Position numbers and translations under genes: made by a program. From Chara braunii (Eukaryota > Streptophyta > Charophyceae > Charales > Characeae), in the NCBI GenBank assembly GCA_003427395.1, contig BFEA01000014.1, forward strand, positions 863,393 through 910,792: a stretch of DNA of 47,400 bases, written 5' to 3'. Shown here in pieces: positions 18,550-28,654 of this stretch. Positions within the stretch are counted from its first letter, which is position 1. Every line of letters starts with the position of its first letter. The notes below the pieces were generated by a model. The model saw nothing but the letters and a program-made list of their open reading frames with translations. It was not told where the DNA came from and did no database searches.

Positions 18550-20127
18550 TGACGACTTTCTTAATTTTCTGGGCGACCGCAACACTAGCAAATGAAGCGC
18601 TCCTTTGCACTGTTTGTTCTCTCAGGCATCGCGAAGGAGAATAGCGGCAAAAGCCCCTCCAAGTTGGCTTCCCAAAGTTCAAGGAAAAAGTGGATTCTGC
18701 ATGTTCTTGACAAGCACATTCACACAGTGCAACCAGAAGAGGAAAAACAATAAAAAAGTTGACAAAACAATATTTTCACTTTTCTTTTTTGGTCCGCCTG
18801 GATTGGACAGACGGACCCTTCCCCGGCTGTCCGTCCCGGGCAGCCCTGCTGGCCAGACCTATTTACCCAGCTCAAATGTTTGTTTGCTCTCCTTGCATCA
18901 ACTTGAAAGTCTTGAAGTCTTGAAGATGACGCTCTGAATACTCTAGTTGTGTTGCGTCATTCTCTATGACTCTTTTGACTGAATCTAGCCACCAGCAAGG
19001 TCACATACGCTGAGGAAATTCCAAGTTTAAGAGTATGCTTTACTAAGGTCACATATGATCTATCTTTGATATCCGTGCTTTTATGCTTTTGTTGTTTTAT
19101 AGTACTGGTCTTTGCTTCGAAGATGTTTTTGCTTAGATTTTGGCAATGGGGTCTTTATCTGTAAAATGTGAATTACTTCCAATTGTTAGACGATTGAGGT
19201 TGTAGTCTCACTATGACTTTTCTGCTTGAATCCGGTTGCAATCATGGCCCGGCATGGGTGTGTCCGACTACAATCATGTCCAGATCTGAGTAGAAAAGTC
19301 CTGAAGTATGAGTATGAACCTGAAAAAAAATGGTTAGTGTCTTCGAAATGTGAATCGGTGCCAACTGTTGGAAGATTGACAATTGTTTGTGACTTCAACA
19401 AAATGTGAACTGGTTCCAGTTCATAATCCGGTACTGTTGCGGATCGTTTTGGTTTCGTCAAGTTCGATTATGGTGGTGGATTGTTTCGGTCCTAGGAAGA
19501 TTGCTTGCCTGCGATTTACTCTTCTGATGGAAGACTACTGTCACCAGCTTGTGATTGCGTTGTGCTTTGTTTGTTATCCCTTTTTTCTGGTCTCTTCCAT
19601 TGTTTGACGAGGATGCCTTCGCTCTTCGCTGACGTTCAGTACGTGGCCAGCAGATTGTTTTTGGAATTTTTGCAGATTTACCAGCGGGGTCTCGTTGAAA
19701 TGCGGGCAATGCATCGGCCGAGGACAGTGCCTCAGGCAGAAGCAGACGATGCCGAAAGATTGGCGCGCGGAGGAGACTTGGAAAATGTTGACACGCGGCA
19801 GCTGGTGAAGGCTCAACAGGGTGCACGTCGGGAATGTTCAGCACGTGGAAGTTGAGGCAAAGGAGCGGACTCAACATGTGAGCTCAACATGTGGTAGTTT
19901 GGTTAAGGTTGGTTAAGGCTCAAGACAAGGCATTTTGGGAAGGCTCAACATGTGGCCGTTGGGGAGTGGGTGACAGAGGAGAGGAATGTTGCACCTGGGC
20001 CAAGTGAGTGAGAGGGCAAGGAAATGTTCCACCTGGGCCCAGATAGCTGTGCTTGAGGAGGATGGCTGGGGCCAAATGAGAGAGGTAACATACTGGGGTC
20101 TAAATCTTCCGATGGATGGAAAGAAAG
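18550..20127. other. Stretch without a supported gene
   Basis: Overlapping frames on both strands around 19460-19880 (116 and 139 codons) share no recognisable motif and cannot both be real. Short motifs recur at 19870-20050 (CTCAACATGTG, CACCTGGGCC), suggesting small local duplications. Confidence 0.45.
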
Positions 20128-20399
20128 TCTAAAAGCGGGGTGAGCAAAGGAGGACTACAGAGGGATGCAGATGTCATCTCAGTGATTACTGCATGGTAGT
20201 CACTTGGTCAAGAACCGTGTGAATCGCGCAATGACCACCAAGGCATTTCATTCATCAGAAGATTCTAAAAGTGGGGTGAGCAAAGGAGCACCACAGAGGT
20301 ATGTCGATGTCGTATCAGTGATTACTGTGTGGTAGTCGCTTTGGTCGAGAGGTGTGAATCTCACAATAACCAAGGTATTTCATGCAACAGAAACCCCTC
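20128..20399. repeat. 136-bp tandem duplication
   Basis: TCTAAAAG.GGGGTGAGCAAAG occurs at 20128 and 20264. The copies share TCAGTGATTACTG, TGGTAGTC and CCAAGG.ATTTCAT in the same order, with scattered substitutions and small gaps. Confidence 0.88.
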
Positions 20400-20502
20400 T
20401 GGCCCCATAGGAGGGGACTTTATCATAGTATTTGTCCACCCTTACCGTGCTGTCAGTGACACGTGACTGTGTGGCAAACACAATGATGCTGCAAGTGAAG
20501 AT

Positions 20503-21123
20503 CTATCTATCCACCTCATCAAATGTACAGATGTGACGCTGTAAGGGGTCATTCATGACTTCAACGACAAGGCATAGGTGTAATAATAATGAAGTAAATG
20601 CTAAATATCTAGTATGTAGCAGAGGTGATGCAGTACATGGCTGTTTACGGAGCTGGAGTTCGGAACCCCAGCCCATCGGAAAATGCCTTCCACTCCACTC
20701 TGCATTACTCCTGGCACTGTACACTGGCGTGTATGTGCGGTCCCTTACAGTCCCATCAAGTCCCGTTGGATCTCTCATCCAACCTACATACCAAGTGTGC
20801 AAAGTGTCGAGTCTCTTAGGGCCCACGCGGGTCACGTCACTTATTCCTCTTTGTGCTGCTGGTCCTTGACGATTCCCATCCATTCCCGTCCTCCTTCCCC
20901 GCCTATTTCGCGTAGAGTTAACAACTCCTTCCCATGCATGGTTAAGAATGTTACGAAAGACGCACTTTGCGGCTTTGGTGCTCTGCTCGTTCGTTCTTCG
21001 CCGATATATTTTGATATTTTTTACAGGCGTTAGTTCCCTCGTGCTCCTGCTCTTTGTGTCGGTGAAAATTTTACTTCTGCGAGAGGATTTGCTTGGGATC
21101 AAAGACAAGGAAAATGTTGTCAT
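20503..21123 (-). other. Unrecognised 206-codon open frame, probably not a gene
   Basis: The frame starts with ATG and is uninterrupted, but its product is rich in Arg, Ser and Thr with no domain, signal peptide or membrane segment that I recognise. Three overlapping frames on the other strand are similarly long. A chance frame in transposon-derived DNA is the simplest reading. Confidence 0.15.
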
Positions 21124-21389
21124 GCGGCAACTGTTGGCCTTATTATGCGTAATGAGGCCCGTAGGGGCACTCCCTCCACAAGTTTTTTTTAGCGCTGCTC
21201 TTAATTGGGTTGGGTTGGGTTCTTTTTATTTGCTAGGCCCTGTATTAGTTTATTGTTAGATTTATTTTTAGCTTTAAGCGTCTGGGTGTACGTTTTAGGC
21301 GAGGTCGTGTTCTTTTTTATCCATGGTTCGTTCTTGATGTTCCTGTTCGAACATTGAACTTGGTCAAAGTGATATGGGAACAACACACC

Positions 21390-21545
21390 GAGCATCGGGG
21401 TTTGTCATGCGGTGATATAACCCTGACCCTTAGCCGTTCGACGAAATGTCGTAGGGTGGTGTGAACGAATAAGCATCAGCGTTTGTCATGCTGTGATATA
21501 AGTTCGTATAAAACCCTTCGCCGTTAGATGATGAGTGGTACAGAG
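21390..21545. repeat. ~82-bp partial tandem duplication
   Basis: AGCATC.G.GTTTGTCATGC.GTGATATAA appears at about 21391 and 21472, each followed after a gap by CCGTT.GA. The flanks (21260-22130) hold A- and T-rich runs, including about 19 T near 21920, and no supportable gene. Confidence 0.75.
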
Positions 21546-22135
21546 TCTACTACAGACGTCTGGCTGTCGAGTAGTGCATCGCGAGTTCAAAGGTCGGCTG
21601 AGATAGTATCCAGGGGCGCATCTGCAACTTCGCTCTCAAAAAGATGGGGTGTATGAACGTCAGCGAAATGCCATCTGATTGAGCTCTCCTACGTTTGGGC
21701 CGTCATTCGTGCATGCCTTTGTCTGCAGGTCGCTCAAGTGCCGTCTTTAGCTCTAGCACGCTTGCGCCACTGTCTGTTGACTAGGTCGCTGAGTGTTTCA
21801 TCCGGCGATCTTGTCTTTGGATTTTTAAAATTTTTTATGCAAAATCTTTTTCTCCATTAAAAAAATATGGAGTGGCACATAACTGTGGATGAGCCGCGAC
21901 CCTCGAGGATTTTGTGGCCCTTTTTTTTTTTTTTTTTTTAATGTCAATCTTTAAAAAAATGATTCTTTATCCATCGTAAATTTGTGTTTCGGCCTGATCG
22001 AACCCCTGCGGCGTTTTCTGGTGCCGAGCGTGGAATGAGGCAAGTTGTCCCTTTTGGGTTCTTTAGAAGTAAAGATTGGATCTCAGGATTTTTTATTTTT
22101 TTTTGGTACTAATCGAGTCACAACTGAGCGGATAG

Positions 22136-23713
22136 ATGTCATCTTCTCTGGCATCCAGATTTCATCACCTTTTCTCTTCCTCCATGGTGATGCGGAAAGG
22201 AAGAGGCGACAGCTCGATTCGATTGCCTTTGCAGGCTTGCGACGCACGGGGCTCTGTGATCTTCTCCTCTCTCATCACTCACTCCAAGCCATTTCGTTCA
22301 GTACAAGAAGTTTCTCAGATGGGCCCCGAGCAGGAGAGTTCGTCGCAGCAGCAAGTTGAAGTGCAGGCGCTATCCGCGCCGAGGGTGCACGGTGAGGATG
22401 TGCCGCTTGTACATCCCTCGCACCATTTGTGCGGAGAACAGCATGCCCGCAGACGCCTGTTTATGGGCCCCGGTTCCCTTCATGAGCCAATGAATAAGCG
22501 TTTCACCAGAGAGGTAGAGCATGCAGCATCCGAGACATTCCTCGTCACTCACCTAACCTTCAAGCTCCTTCGATTTCTCGGTCTCGGCTACAAATGGATG
22601 ATCAAGTTTGCGGCGCTGATGGCGTACACCACATGCCTCCTTCCAGGGTTTTTGCAAGTCGCATGGTTCTATTTGATGTCAACATCGGTGCACCGAAGTA
22701 TTGTGTATGGAGAGCAACCAAGAAACAGGTTGGACGTGTACTTGCCGCCAGAAATGGTGTCAGTGCCATTAGCTCAGGCAAAGGAGAGGGAGGGGGAGGA
22801 GGGGTCAGGATTGTCGGCACAGACAAATGGGGGAGAGGGAGAGGGAGAGGGAGAGGGGGAGGGAAAGCCGAGGGAGCGACGTCCGGTGGTGGTGTTTGTC
22901 ACTGGCGGTGCTTGGATCATTGGGTACAAAGCATGGGGGGCTTTGTTAGGGAGAACTTTGTCAGAAAGAGGGGTGGTGGTGGCATGCCTGGATTATCGCA
23001 ACTTTCCTCAAGGGCGCATCAACGACATGGTGGACGACGTCACAACGGGTATTGGGTGGGTGCTGAACAACGCAAGGGTTATGGGAGGAGACCCGAGTCT
23101 TGTGTTTCTTGTGGGACAGTCTGCTGGTGCGCATCTTGGGATGTTGTCGATCCTACGGCAAGCAATCTGTGAGGCTACGACAGGGGCAGAGAATCTGCTG
23201 TGGCGGTCATCTGACCTCCGGGGTTTTGTGGGACTCTCTGGGCCGTACGACATCGTGAATCTCGTCGAACATTTTCACAAACGGGGACTTTACCGCCGCA
23301 TCTTTCTGCCCCTGATGGAGGGCAAAGACCAAGTCCACTTGCACTCGCCATCTGACATCGTCAGGAATTCCGTCTTCCGCAGGAATGGATACAGTGCCGC
23401 GTCTTTCTTTCCGCCTGTCACTTTACTGCATGGGACTGAGGATGCCTCGGTTCCCTGCACGGTTACCACCGAGTTTGCGGACACTTTGCAGTCAATAGGT
23501 GTTCACGCCAGAACACGTCTTTATCCAGGGAAGACGCACACAGATCCGATCATAGAAGATCCTATGAGAGGAGGAGAGGACGAATTGGTCGAGGACATCC
23601 TCCAGATAGTGTATGAGGGGAAAGAGCAGAATGTAGCACAACTATCAATCAGGAGGCGGTGCATGGTGCCTGACATTTTACTAAGGCTTGCTCGCTTCTT
23701 CTCTCCTTTCTGA
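22136..23713 (+). CDS. Isoprenylcysteine alpha-carbonyl methylesterase-like protein (ICME family)
   Basis: A 525-codon intact frame. ICME hydrolyses the methyl ester on the C-terminal prenylcysteine of CaaX proteins, reversing ICMT; in plants this tunes abscisic acid signalling, and the family sits in ER/Golgi membranes. Visible features: a variable N-terminus (1-130), a hydrophobic membrane-associated stretch (about 138-183), a low-complexity Gly-Glu run (about 232-243), then an alpha/beta hydrolase. The oxyanion motif is TGGAWIIG (256-263), where plant ICMEs have TGG instead of HGG. The nucleophile elbow is GQSAGAH with Ser329; likely acid Asp436 (HGTED) and base His468 (GKTHTD). The C-terminus RRR...LARFFSPF is family-like. 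The first ATG is used; initiation at a later Met is possible because residues 1-60 are not conserved. No intron interrupts it, unusual for this family. A second nested frame (22594-23172) is a shadow. Confidence 0.93.
   Translation: MSSSLASRFHHLFSSSMVMRKGRGDSSIRLPLQACDARGSVIFSSLITHSKPFRSVQEVSQMGPEQESSSQQQVEVQALSAPRVHGEDVPLVHPSHHLCGEQHARRRLFMGPGSLHEPMNKRFTREVEHAASETFLVTHLTFKLLRFLGLGYKWMIKFAALMAYTTCLLPGFLQVAWFYLMSTSVHRSIVYGEQPRNRLDVYLPPEMVSVPLAQAKEREGEEGSGLSAQTNGGEGEGEGEGEGKPRERRPVVVFVTGGAWIIGYKAWGALLGRTLSERGVVVACLDYRNFPQGRINDMVDDVTTGIGWVLNNARVMGGDPSLVFLVGQSAGAHLGMLSILRQAICEATTGAENLLWRSSDLRGFVGLSGPYDIVNLVEHFHKRGLYRRIFLPLMEGKDQVHLHSPSDIVRNSVFRRNGYSAASFFPPVTLLHGTEDASVPCTVTTEFADTLQSIGVHARTRLYPGKTHTDPIIEDPMRGGEDELVEDILQIVYEGKEQNVAQLSIRRRCMVPDILLRLARFFSPF
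22828..22866. repeat. (GGGAGA)n microsatellite inside the ICME coding region
   Basis: A hexanucleotide purine repeat encodes the Gly-Glu run of the methylesterase between the membrane-proximal part and the catalytic core. The unit length is a multiple of three, so copy-number changes would preserve the frame. Confidence 0.85.
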
Positions 23714-24154
23714 GAAATCAACGGTGGGGAGAATGAACATGGCCCTTCAACCACTGATTTTTTTGCGGGCGATCACGAGCAATCAGCGGTGGAAGGTCTT
23801 CAGCAGATTTTTCCTGTGAAAGGCAGCAGAGTGCAATGGAGAGAAAGGGAAGATGAACTGTGAGACATAGAGGGACAGAGAGAATGGGGAACGGGACAAG
23901 GGGAGATAGAGGGAGACAATCATACATGAGAGGGAGAAGAATCTACTGCACAAAGAGGAAGAGAGGAGGAGGATAAGGACAGCTGGAAATGAACAGATGG
24001 AGGGAAAGGAGACCGAGAGAGATGCATGAGGGAAGAGTGCAGCGAGTGTACAGAGGGAGGGGCAGACACCGAGGTGTATTCAAGCAGAGACATAACTATG
24101 GAGAGCCAGAGAACGGGAGGAGGACACAGGGAGATGGACATAAACATAGTGTGC

Positions 24155-24157
<3 letters not shown>
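23714..24157. other. Purine-rich 3' flank of the ICME gene
   Basis: Downstream of the stop codon the plus strand becomes progressively A/G-rich (GAGAGGGAGA-like). I see no strong AATAAA signal close to the stop, no poly(A) tract, and no second gene. The sequence grades into the (GA)n tract at 24158. Confidence 0.5.
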
Positions 24158-24245
<88 letters not shown>

Positions 24246-24311
24246 AAGGAGGGGGTGTGGGGGGGGGGGGGGGGGGGGGGGAGAGAGAGAGGGGGGGGGG
24301 GGGGGGGGGGG
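24158..24311. repeat. Purine-only tract: (GA)n followed by long G runs
   Basis: About 84 bp of GA dinucleotides run to 24241. A short purine link then leads to two G homopolymer blocks separated by GAGAGAGAGA. The tract could form triplex or G-quadruplex structures. Open frames through it are artefacts. Confidence 0.95.
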
Positions 24312-24640
24312 CGCTTTTGGGGGAAGGAGGGAGACAAATGGAGAGGTACTGCGCGGTCACTCGAACCATTGGATGTTACATGGAAAAGTCATATCGACAG
24401 AGTTCTGCAAGGTGGTGTTGCATCCTCCTTTCAGTTAGTTATCCTTTCCAAGTCTGAAGAAGTTGATTGAACTTTCAGTTTTAACTTTTAAGAGGTCGAG
24501 TGTCAGCTTTAACTGCGAGTCAATGGATTTTCAGAGTTTTTAATGTCGTGTAACACTTTTAATGCCGGAGATCTTATATCTCGTAGGATCCATGATGTAG
24601 AGCTGTTTGGTTTTAAGAGTTGCTTATGCAGCTTCTTAAT

Positions 24641-24690
24641 GCGGGGGGAGGGGGGGGGGGGGGNGGGGGNGTGGGGNGGCGGGGGGGAGC
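24641..24690. repeat. Poly-G tract with ambiguous bases
   Basis: A G-rich run interrupted by single A, T and C and by ambiguous bases at 24664, 24670 and 24677. The Ns show that it was not resolved by sequencing. Confidence 0.92.
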
Positions 24691-24845
24691 AGATGAAGGG
24701 GAGATGGGGAAGGGTGTGGCGGTCAAAAGTCATGATAGACAGTGTCAAATTGTCAGCCTGTGCCATGAGTCTTTTGTACGCTTGGTCGCTTTCTTGAAAT
24801 GCGACCACATTGGCCGGCCATTCGGCACTCAGATGAGAAAAAGAC

Positions 24846-24979
24846 CAGCCCGGGCGGATCTTTTCTATGATTGACAGTGGTCTTATTTTAAATCGGCTAT
24901 TGTCCAACATGGCCAAATGTGAAAAAAAAAAAAAAAAAAAAAAAAAAAAACAGCACGGGCGGATCTTTTCTATGGTTGA
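24846..24979 (+). mobile_element. A-tailed micro-insertion flanked by 28-29-bp direct repeats
   Basis: CAGCCCGGGCGGATCTTTTC... (24846-24874) and CAGCACGGGCGGATCTTTTC... (24951-24979) differ at two or so positions. Between them lie about 47 bp of unique sequence and about 29 A. The order direct repeat, body, poly(A), direct repeat is that of a severely 5'-truncated retroposon; the long repeats could also be a simple tandem duplication interrupted by an A tract. Confidence 0.6.
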
Positions 24980-25014
24980 AACTTGACAATGGCAAATGGC
25001 CAGATGGTTAGTGT

Positions 25015-25059
25015 GGGCATAGTCGTTTTTTTTTTTTTTTTTTTTTTTTGGGCATAGTC
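25015..25059 (-). mobile_element. Orphan poly(T) tract flanked by 10-bp direct repeats
   Basis: GGGCATAGTC occurs at 25015-25024 and again at 25050-25059, separated by one G and 24 T. It looks like a retroposition event that left only its A tail (minus strand) and a target-site duplication. Replication slippage cannot easily create the flanking repeat. Confidence 0.6.
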
Positions 25060-25311
25060 ATATTTTAGATGAACTAATGTCAAAAGCTCTGCTTGGAGGC
25101 TGAGAGCTTGGGTAGGGACAACTGGGTGGGGGTGTTAGACATTGACTTGATTGGATAGTGACATAGTGCTGATTGAAGATAACGTTGATTGGATACTGTT
25201 TTGAGGGAGTGGATATTGTTGATCGAGGGTGTAACACTGTAAAATAGAAAGAACTGGCACCAGCGCTTTTTATCGACTTCATCTGCCTGTGGACAAGTCG
25301 TCGTGATCAGT

Positions 25312-25404
25312 CAGATACATTGGGGAATGCTGGAGCGCGAGTATCGCCATCATCCATCAGATACATCGAGGAATATGTTGAAGTACGAGTATGCCGTCTG
25401 TTAG
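25312..25404. repeat. 46-bp diverged tandem duplication
   Basis: CAGATACAT occurs at 25312 and 25358, each followed by GAGGAAT/GGGGAAT and a .GAGTAT.GCC end. Neighbouring sequence (25060-25630) has no supportable gene. Confidence 0.6.
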
Positions 25405-25629
25405 CCGGACTTGTTTGTCGATCCGGAAGACTGCAAATGTTGAGGTGGGGTGGATAATGATTGATGGTACACACTTGGGTGACGGCGAATGGTTACCTGG
25501 GACTTGACAATTGTGGGACCTTCCTTCCTTGTTCCAACATGGGACTGGACAGTCGACAGTGACAGTTCCAAGACTGTCCATGCTCCGGTTAGGAGATCAG
25601 CTTAACTTTTAAGTTTTAACCCAGGAAGT

Positions 25630-25722
25630 AGCTTCTTGTTTGTTTGTTTGTTTGTTTGTTTGTTTGTTTGTTTGTTTGTTTTTGTTTGTTTGTTTGTTTG
25701 TTTGTTTGTTTGTTTGTTGTTG

Positions 25723-25748
<26 letters not shown>
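25630..25748. repeat. (GTTT)n microsatellite followed by poly(T)
   Basis: About 20 GTTT units (25630-25716) run into about 23 T ending at 25748. On the minus strand this is poly(A) followed by (CAAA)n, the form of a retroposon tail. The body would be the adjoining sequence at 25749 onward. Confidence 0.93.
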
Positions 25749-25753
<5 letters not shown>

Positions 25754-25960
25754 GAACTCCACTGGTTCTACTAGGAGGGGGGATGATTCGGGCAGCCCCT
25801 CCTAGTAGGCCGGCCGGGTGCTCCAATCTGTCGGTGGCGAGCAACACCTGCTCGAAAATGGGTCCCGTGTCCCGGAGTACATCAGCTGCTGGAATCGGGG
25901 TCCAGCATCCCAAACATGTCATAGGTGCAGATTATGAATTGTATAGGAGCATTCAAGTGC
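25749..25960 (-). mobile_element. SINE-like dispersed repeat, copy A
   Basis: On the plus strand this has GCTCCA.TCT, GAGCA.CAC.TGCT and, after a small internal duplication, GGAAT.GGGG.CCAGC.T, the same blocks in the same order as 27127-27210. Both copies abut a T tract (A tail on the minus strand). Copy A also carries an internal palindrome at 25768-25808. No pol III A/B boxes or tRNA head were recognised, so SINE-like is a working label only. Confidence 0.45.
25768..25808. repeat. Perfect 13-bp inverted repeat (hairpin)
   Basis: CTACTAGGAGGGG (25768-25780) pairs fully with CCCCTCCTAGTAG (25796-25808) across a 15-nt loop. No T run follows immediately in the stem direction, so I do not call a terminator. 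Confidence 0.9.
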
Positions 25961-26689
25961 TGCAAACCGGTTGCAACGTCCCATTGTTCCGAAGCCCAGG
26001 CATAGATGGAAGGTGGAACCGCCGGGGCCCGGGGGGCACCAGTGCAATCATTGGTACCTCTGCCCACCACTAATCCTGCTGATCCTGCGGCTGAGAGCTC
26101 CTGTTCTTCCTACTCGGTGTCGACATTACATCTCGTCAACAAGATAGTTCCCAAAATTGTTGTTGATGGACAGTGGATAGGTAATTGCCTAATAGCCTAG
26201 TAATAGGTATATTAGAGGTCAGTGCGGTGTGAAAATGATGGTTATGGGTTATGGTTGTGAGTCGGCAAAGTTGTGCCAAGTTTCCAACCATATTAAGGTT
26301 GAACCATTGAGGAATACGAGGTCCGTCCAGGACAAGAGCAAGATTGTTGTGAAGGTTGGGAGTCTTGTGACTTCCATACTTAAGTTTAATAGGTACTTCA
26401 GATACTTTAGGGTAACTTGACAATGATGGGCTTATGGATGATGCAGTTATGGGTGCAAGTCAGCGCAGCTGTAATCTTCTTTCTCTGATAATGAATGCAG
26501 CAAGGCTTTTGTGGATGTTGCTGCCATCAGTTGCAATTGTCTGGAGTTAGTCACTCAAGAAGAAGAAGAAGAATGAGATTGTTCAGAATTTTCACCTCCT
26601 AAGTTTTCAATTGCCATAACAAGTTGTGTGGGTGTTTGGAAGTTGATGATGCACTTGTGGCTCAACTTGAAAGCAGCAGAGTGGCATGT

Positions 26690-26893
26690 GTTTTGTTTCA
26701 CATTTTGCTGTGATGGTGATGATGATGATGATGATGATGATGATAATGATGATGATGATGACTATCATCTTCGTGCGATTTGTTTCACATTTTGCTGTGA
26801 TGATGATGATGATGATGATGACGATGGCAACGATGATGACAATGATGATGATGATGATGATGATGATGATGCTGATGATGATGATGATGCATG
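26690..26893. repeat. (ATG)n/(GAT)n trinucleotide array with duplicated flank
   Basis: Two ATG arrays are each preceded by TTTGTTTCACATTTTGCTG (about 26693 and 26778), showing that the array plus its flank was duplicated in tandem. Poly-Asp and poly-Met frames are artefacts of the repeat. The interval 25961-26690 contains no supportable gene. Confidence 0.93.
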
Positions 26894-27099
26894 ACGATGA
26901 GGATGAGGATGCGGTGGATGTTGCAATCTGTTGCAATAGCAGACAGACAGCAGCAACTTTGATCAGATACTTCCGGAAGTCTTGATTTGTGACAGATGGT
27001 TAGCGCGGAGGGCTGAAAGTTCACCGATTTCGCCACACCGCCACAAGCAACATAGTGGAAAACTTTCAAAAACGATATTCCCGAAAGCACCTACCTAAC

Positions 27100-27130
<31 letters not shown>

Positions 27131-27215
27131 CAATTGCTCCAGTCTATTCGTGGGGAGCAGCACGTGCTGGGAACCGGGCCCAGCGTTCCATATCGAATTA
27201 TACAGATCATTGAGA
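27100..27215 (-). mobile_element. SINE-like dispersed repeat, copy B
   Basis: A T tract (27100-27126) is followed by GCTCCAGTCTATTCGTGGGG and GGAACCGGGCCCAGCGTTCC, matching copy A near 25830 and 25890. Similarity continues weakly into the A/T-rich part up to about 27215. No target-site duplication was found. Confidence 0.45.
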
Positions 27216-27463
27216 ACATTTGAGGTCGTTTGAGGTCATTTGAGATACTTGGGGCCATTACCCGGCTTCGGCTGAGAACAATCTGTGAACACGATGAGAT
27301 TCAGAAACATGGGGAGGATCCTGAGTATCTAATGACCTATTAGGGAATTATTACTCATGCAATAACCTGCCACAGAGGTCCTACGAATGCTCACTCCCCT
27401 CAGGTTCCTTGACAAACCCTTCTAAGACTTTCCAACACCGTCTTACTCCCTGCTGAGCTCTTC

Positions 27464-27675
27464 CAGGCCTCACGCCGCCACCCTGCTGGGTTACAGGGCA
27501 ACACAACTCGCCCCAGCTCCGACCAGCGTCATCCCAGCACCAACCCTTGGTCGTCCCTTGGGATGCCCACCCCAAAGCATCCCCAGATCTCTCTACCAGG
27601 CCTCACGCTCCTGCGTCAGCAGGTTACAGGGCAACACCCCAGCACCGGCCAGCGTTGTTCTGGCATCGAACGGCC
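27464..27675. repeat. 133-bp diverged tandem duplication
   Basis: CAGGCCTCACGC occurs at 27464 and 27597. Both copies continue with a GGTTACAGGGCAACAC block and GACCAGCGT/GGCCAGCGT. The second copy is shorter. The rest of 27216-28270 has no supportable gene. Confidence 0.85.
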
Positions 27676-28275
27676 ACAGAGATCACTGAGTATAACAGCA
27701 TCGAAACCGCCTAAGATGGATTGCTAAGAAACCCTAAAATCCTAAGACATTCATAAGAACAACCGACTTTTTTTTAAAACAAGAAAAAAAGCGAAATATC
27801 TGGCCAATCTGACAGTTTCAGTGCAAAATGCGACGAGGAAAATCACCCCCTCGGTTAACCGTGTGTATGTTGTGGGGAGGCTGTAAGAGTGATGATGTGT
27901 GTGGTTTTTGTACGTCTGAAATGTCTGTTTTAGTCATTTCCAAAACTTTACATGTCGATTTGAGTATTTTATTATTTTCTATTCTTAGAACTTTATTCAT
28001 TCTCAAGAGTTGGTCGGCCAGGTGCGTTGCAACTTGCAATTGATGTGATAACCAGCCATCCTTATGAGGGTAACTCTAGGATGTAGGGAGGAGAGAGAGA
28101 ACACAGTTTGCTGTTTTGACTGTTGCTTTATTTGGCAAGGTTGTCATTTTTGGACCATGTCATCATCATCTGGAATAGAAATTGACATTCATGCAGAAGT
28201 TGAGACTTGTGAAGTTTCAAGTTTAAAAGTTTAAACTACTTTCGTGGACAAGTTTGAACTTGTGAAAGTTTAAAA

Positions 28276-28384
28276 AGTTAAAAAACTGTCCTTCGGGATC
28301 CGTTAAAATTGGAACGATACAGAGAGAGAAGATTAGCATGGCCCCTGCGCTTTCAAGGATGACACGCATAAATCGAGGAATGGT

Positions 28385-28418
<34 letters not shown>

Positions 28419-28426
28419 AAAGAACT
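28276..28426 (+). pseudogene. U6: U6 snRNA retropseudogene with poly(A) tail and target-site duplication
   Basis: The body (28288-28385) starts GTCCTTCGGGATCCG and includes GGAACGATACAGAG, GATTAGCATGGCCCCTGCGC and ATGACACGCATAAATCGAGG, so identity is certain. It carries an AG insertion next to the ACAGAGA box, an insertion of TTTC before AAGGATGACACG, and a deletion in the 5' stem-loop. About 30 A follow. AGTTAAAAAACT at 28276-28287 and AGTTAAAGAACT at 28415-28426 form a 12-bp target-site duplication with one mismatch. This is a second, independent LINE-type retroposition of U6 and it is more degraded than the first. Confidence 0.93.
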
Positions 28427-28654
28427 ACATTCGTGGACAAGTTTGAAGTTGGAACCGGTGAACCATTCGTATCTCTTTTCGAATTGGGGCAGAGGGCTCG
28501 TAGTACCTTTATTAACAGCAGCAGCCTAGCAATAGGCGCGCAGCGCAGCGCTGGTCTGGTTTTGTACACAGTCAGCAGACGGGAAGGAGCCTAAATCGAT
28601 GGACTCGAAAAAGCACATCGCATATTTGAGCAGTACGAAACCGTTGGCGGTCGG

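Noticed and set aside
20503-21123. 206-codon minus-strand frame as a gene
   Set aside because: No recognisable domain, and several comparable frames overlap it; kept only as a low-confidence entry.
22594-23172. 192-codon frame inside the methylesterase gene
   Set aside because: It is a shadow in another frame of a strongly conserved coding sequence, rich in Gly and Arg from the purine repeat.
26607-27090. Poly-Asp, poly-His and poly-Ile frames
   Set aside because: They translate the ATG trinucleotide array.
28276-28426. Functional U6 gene
   Set aside because: Insertions beside the ACAGAGA box and before the AAGGATGACACG segment, a poly(A) tail and no T terminator indicate a pseudogene.
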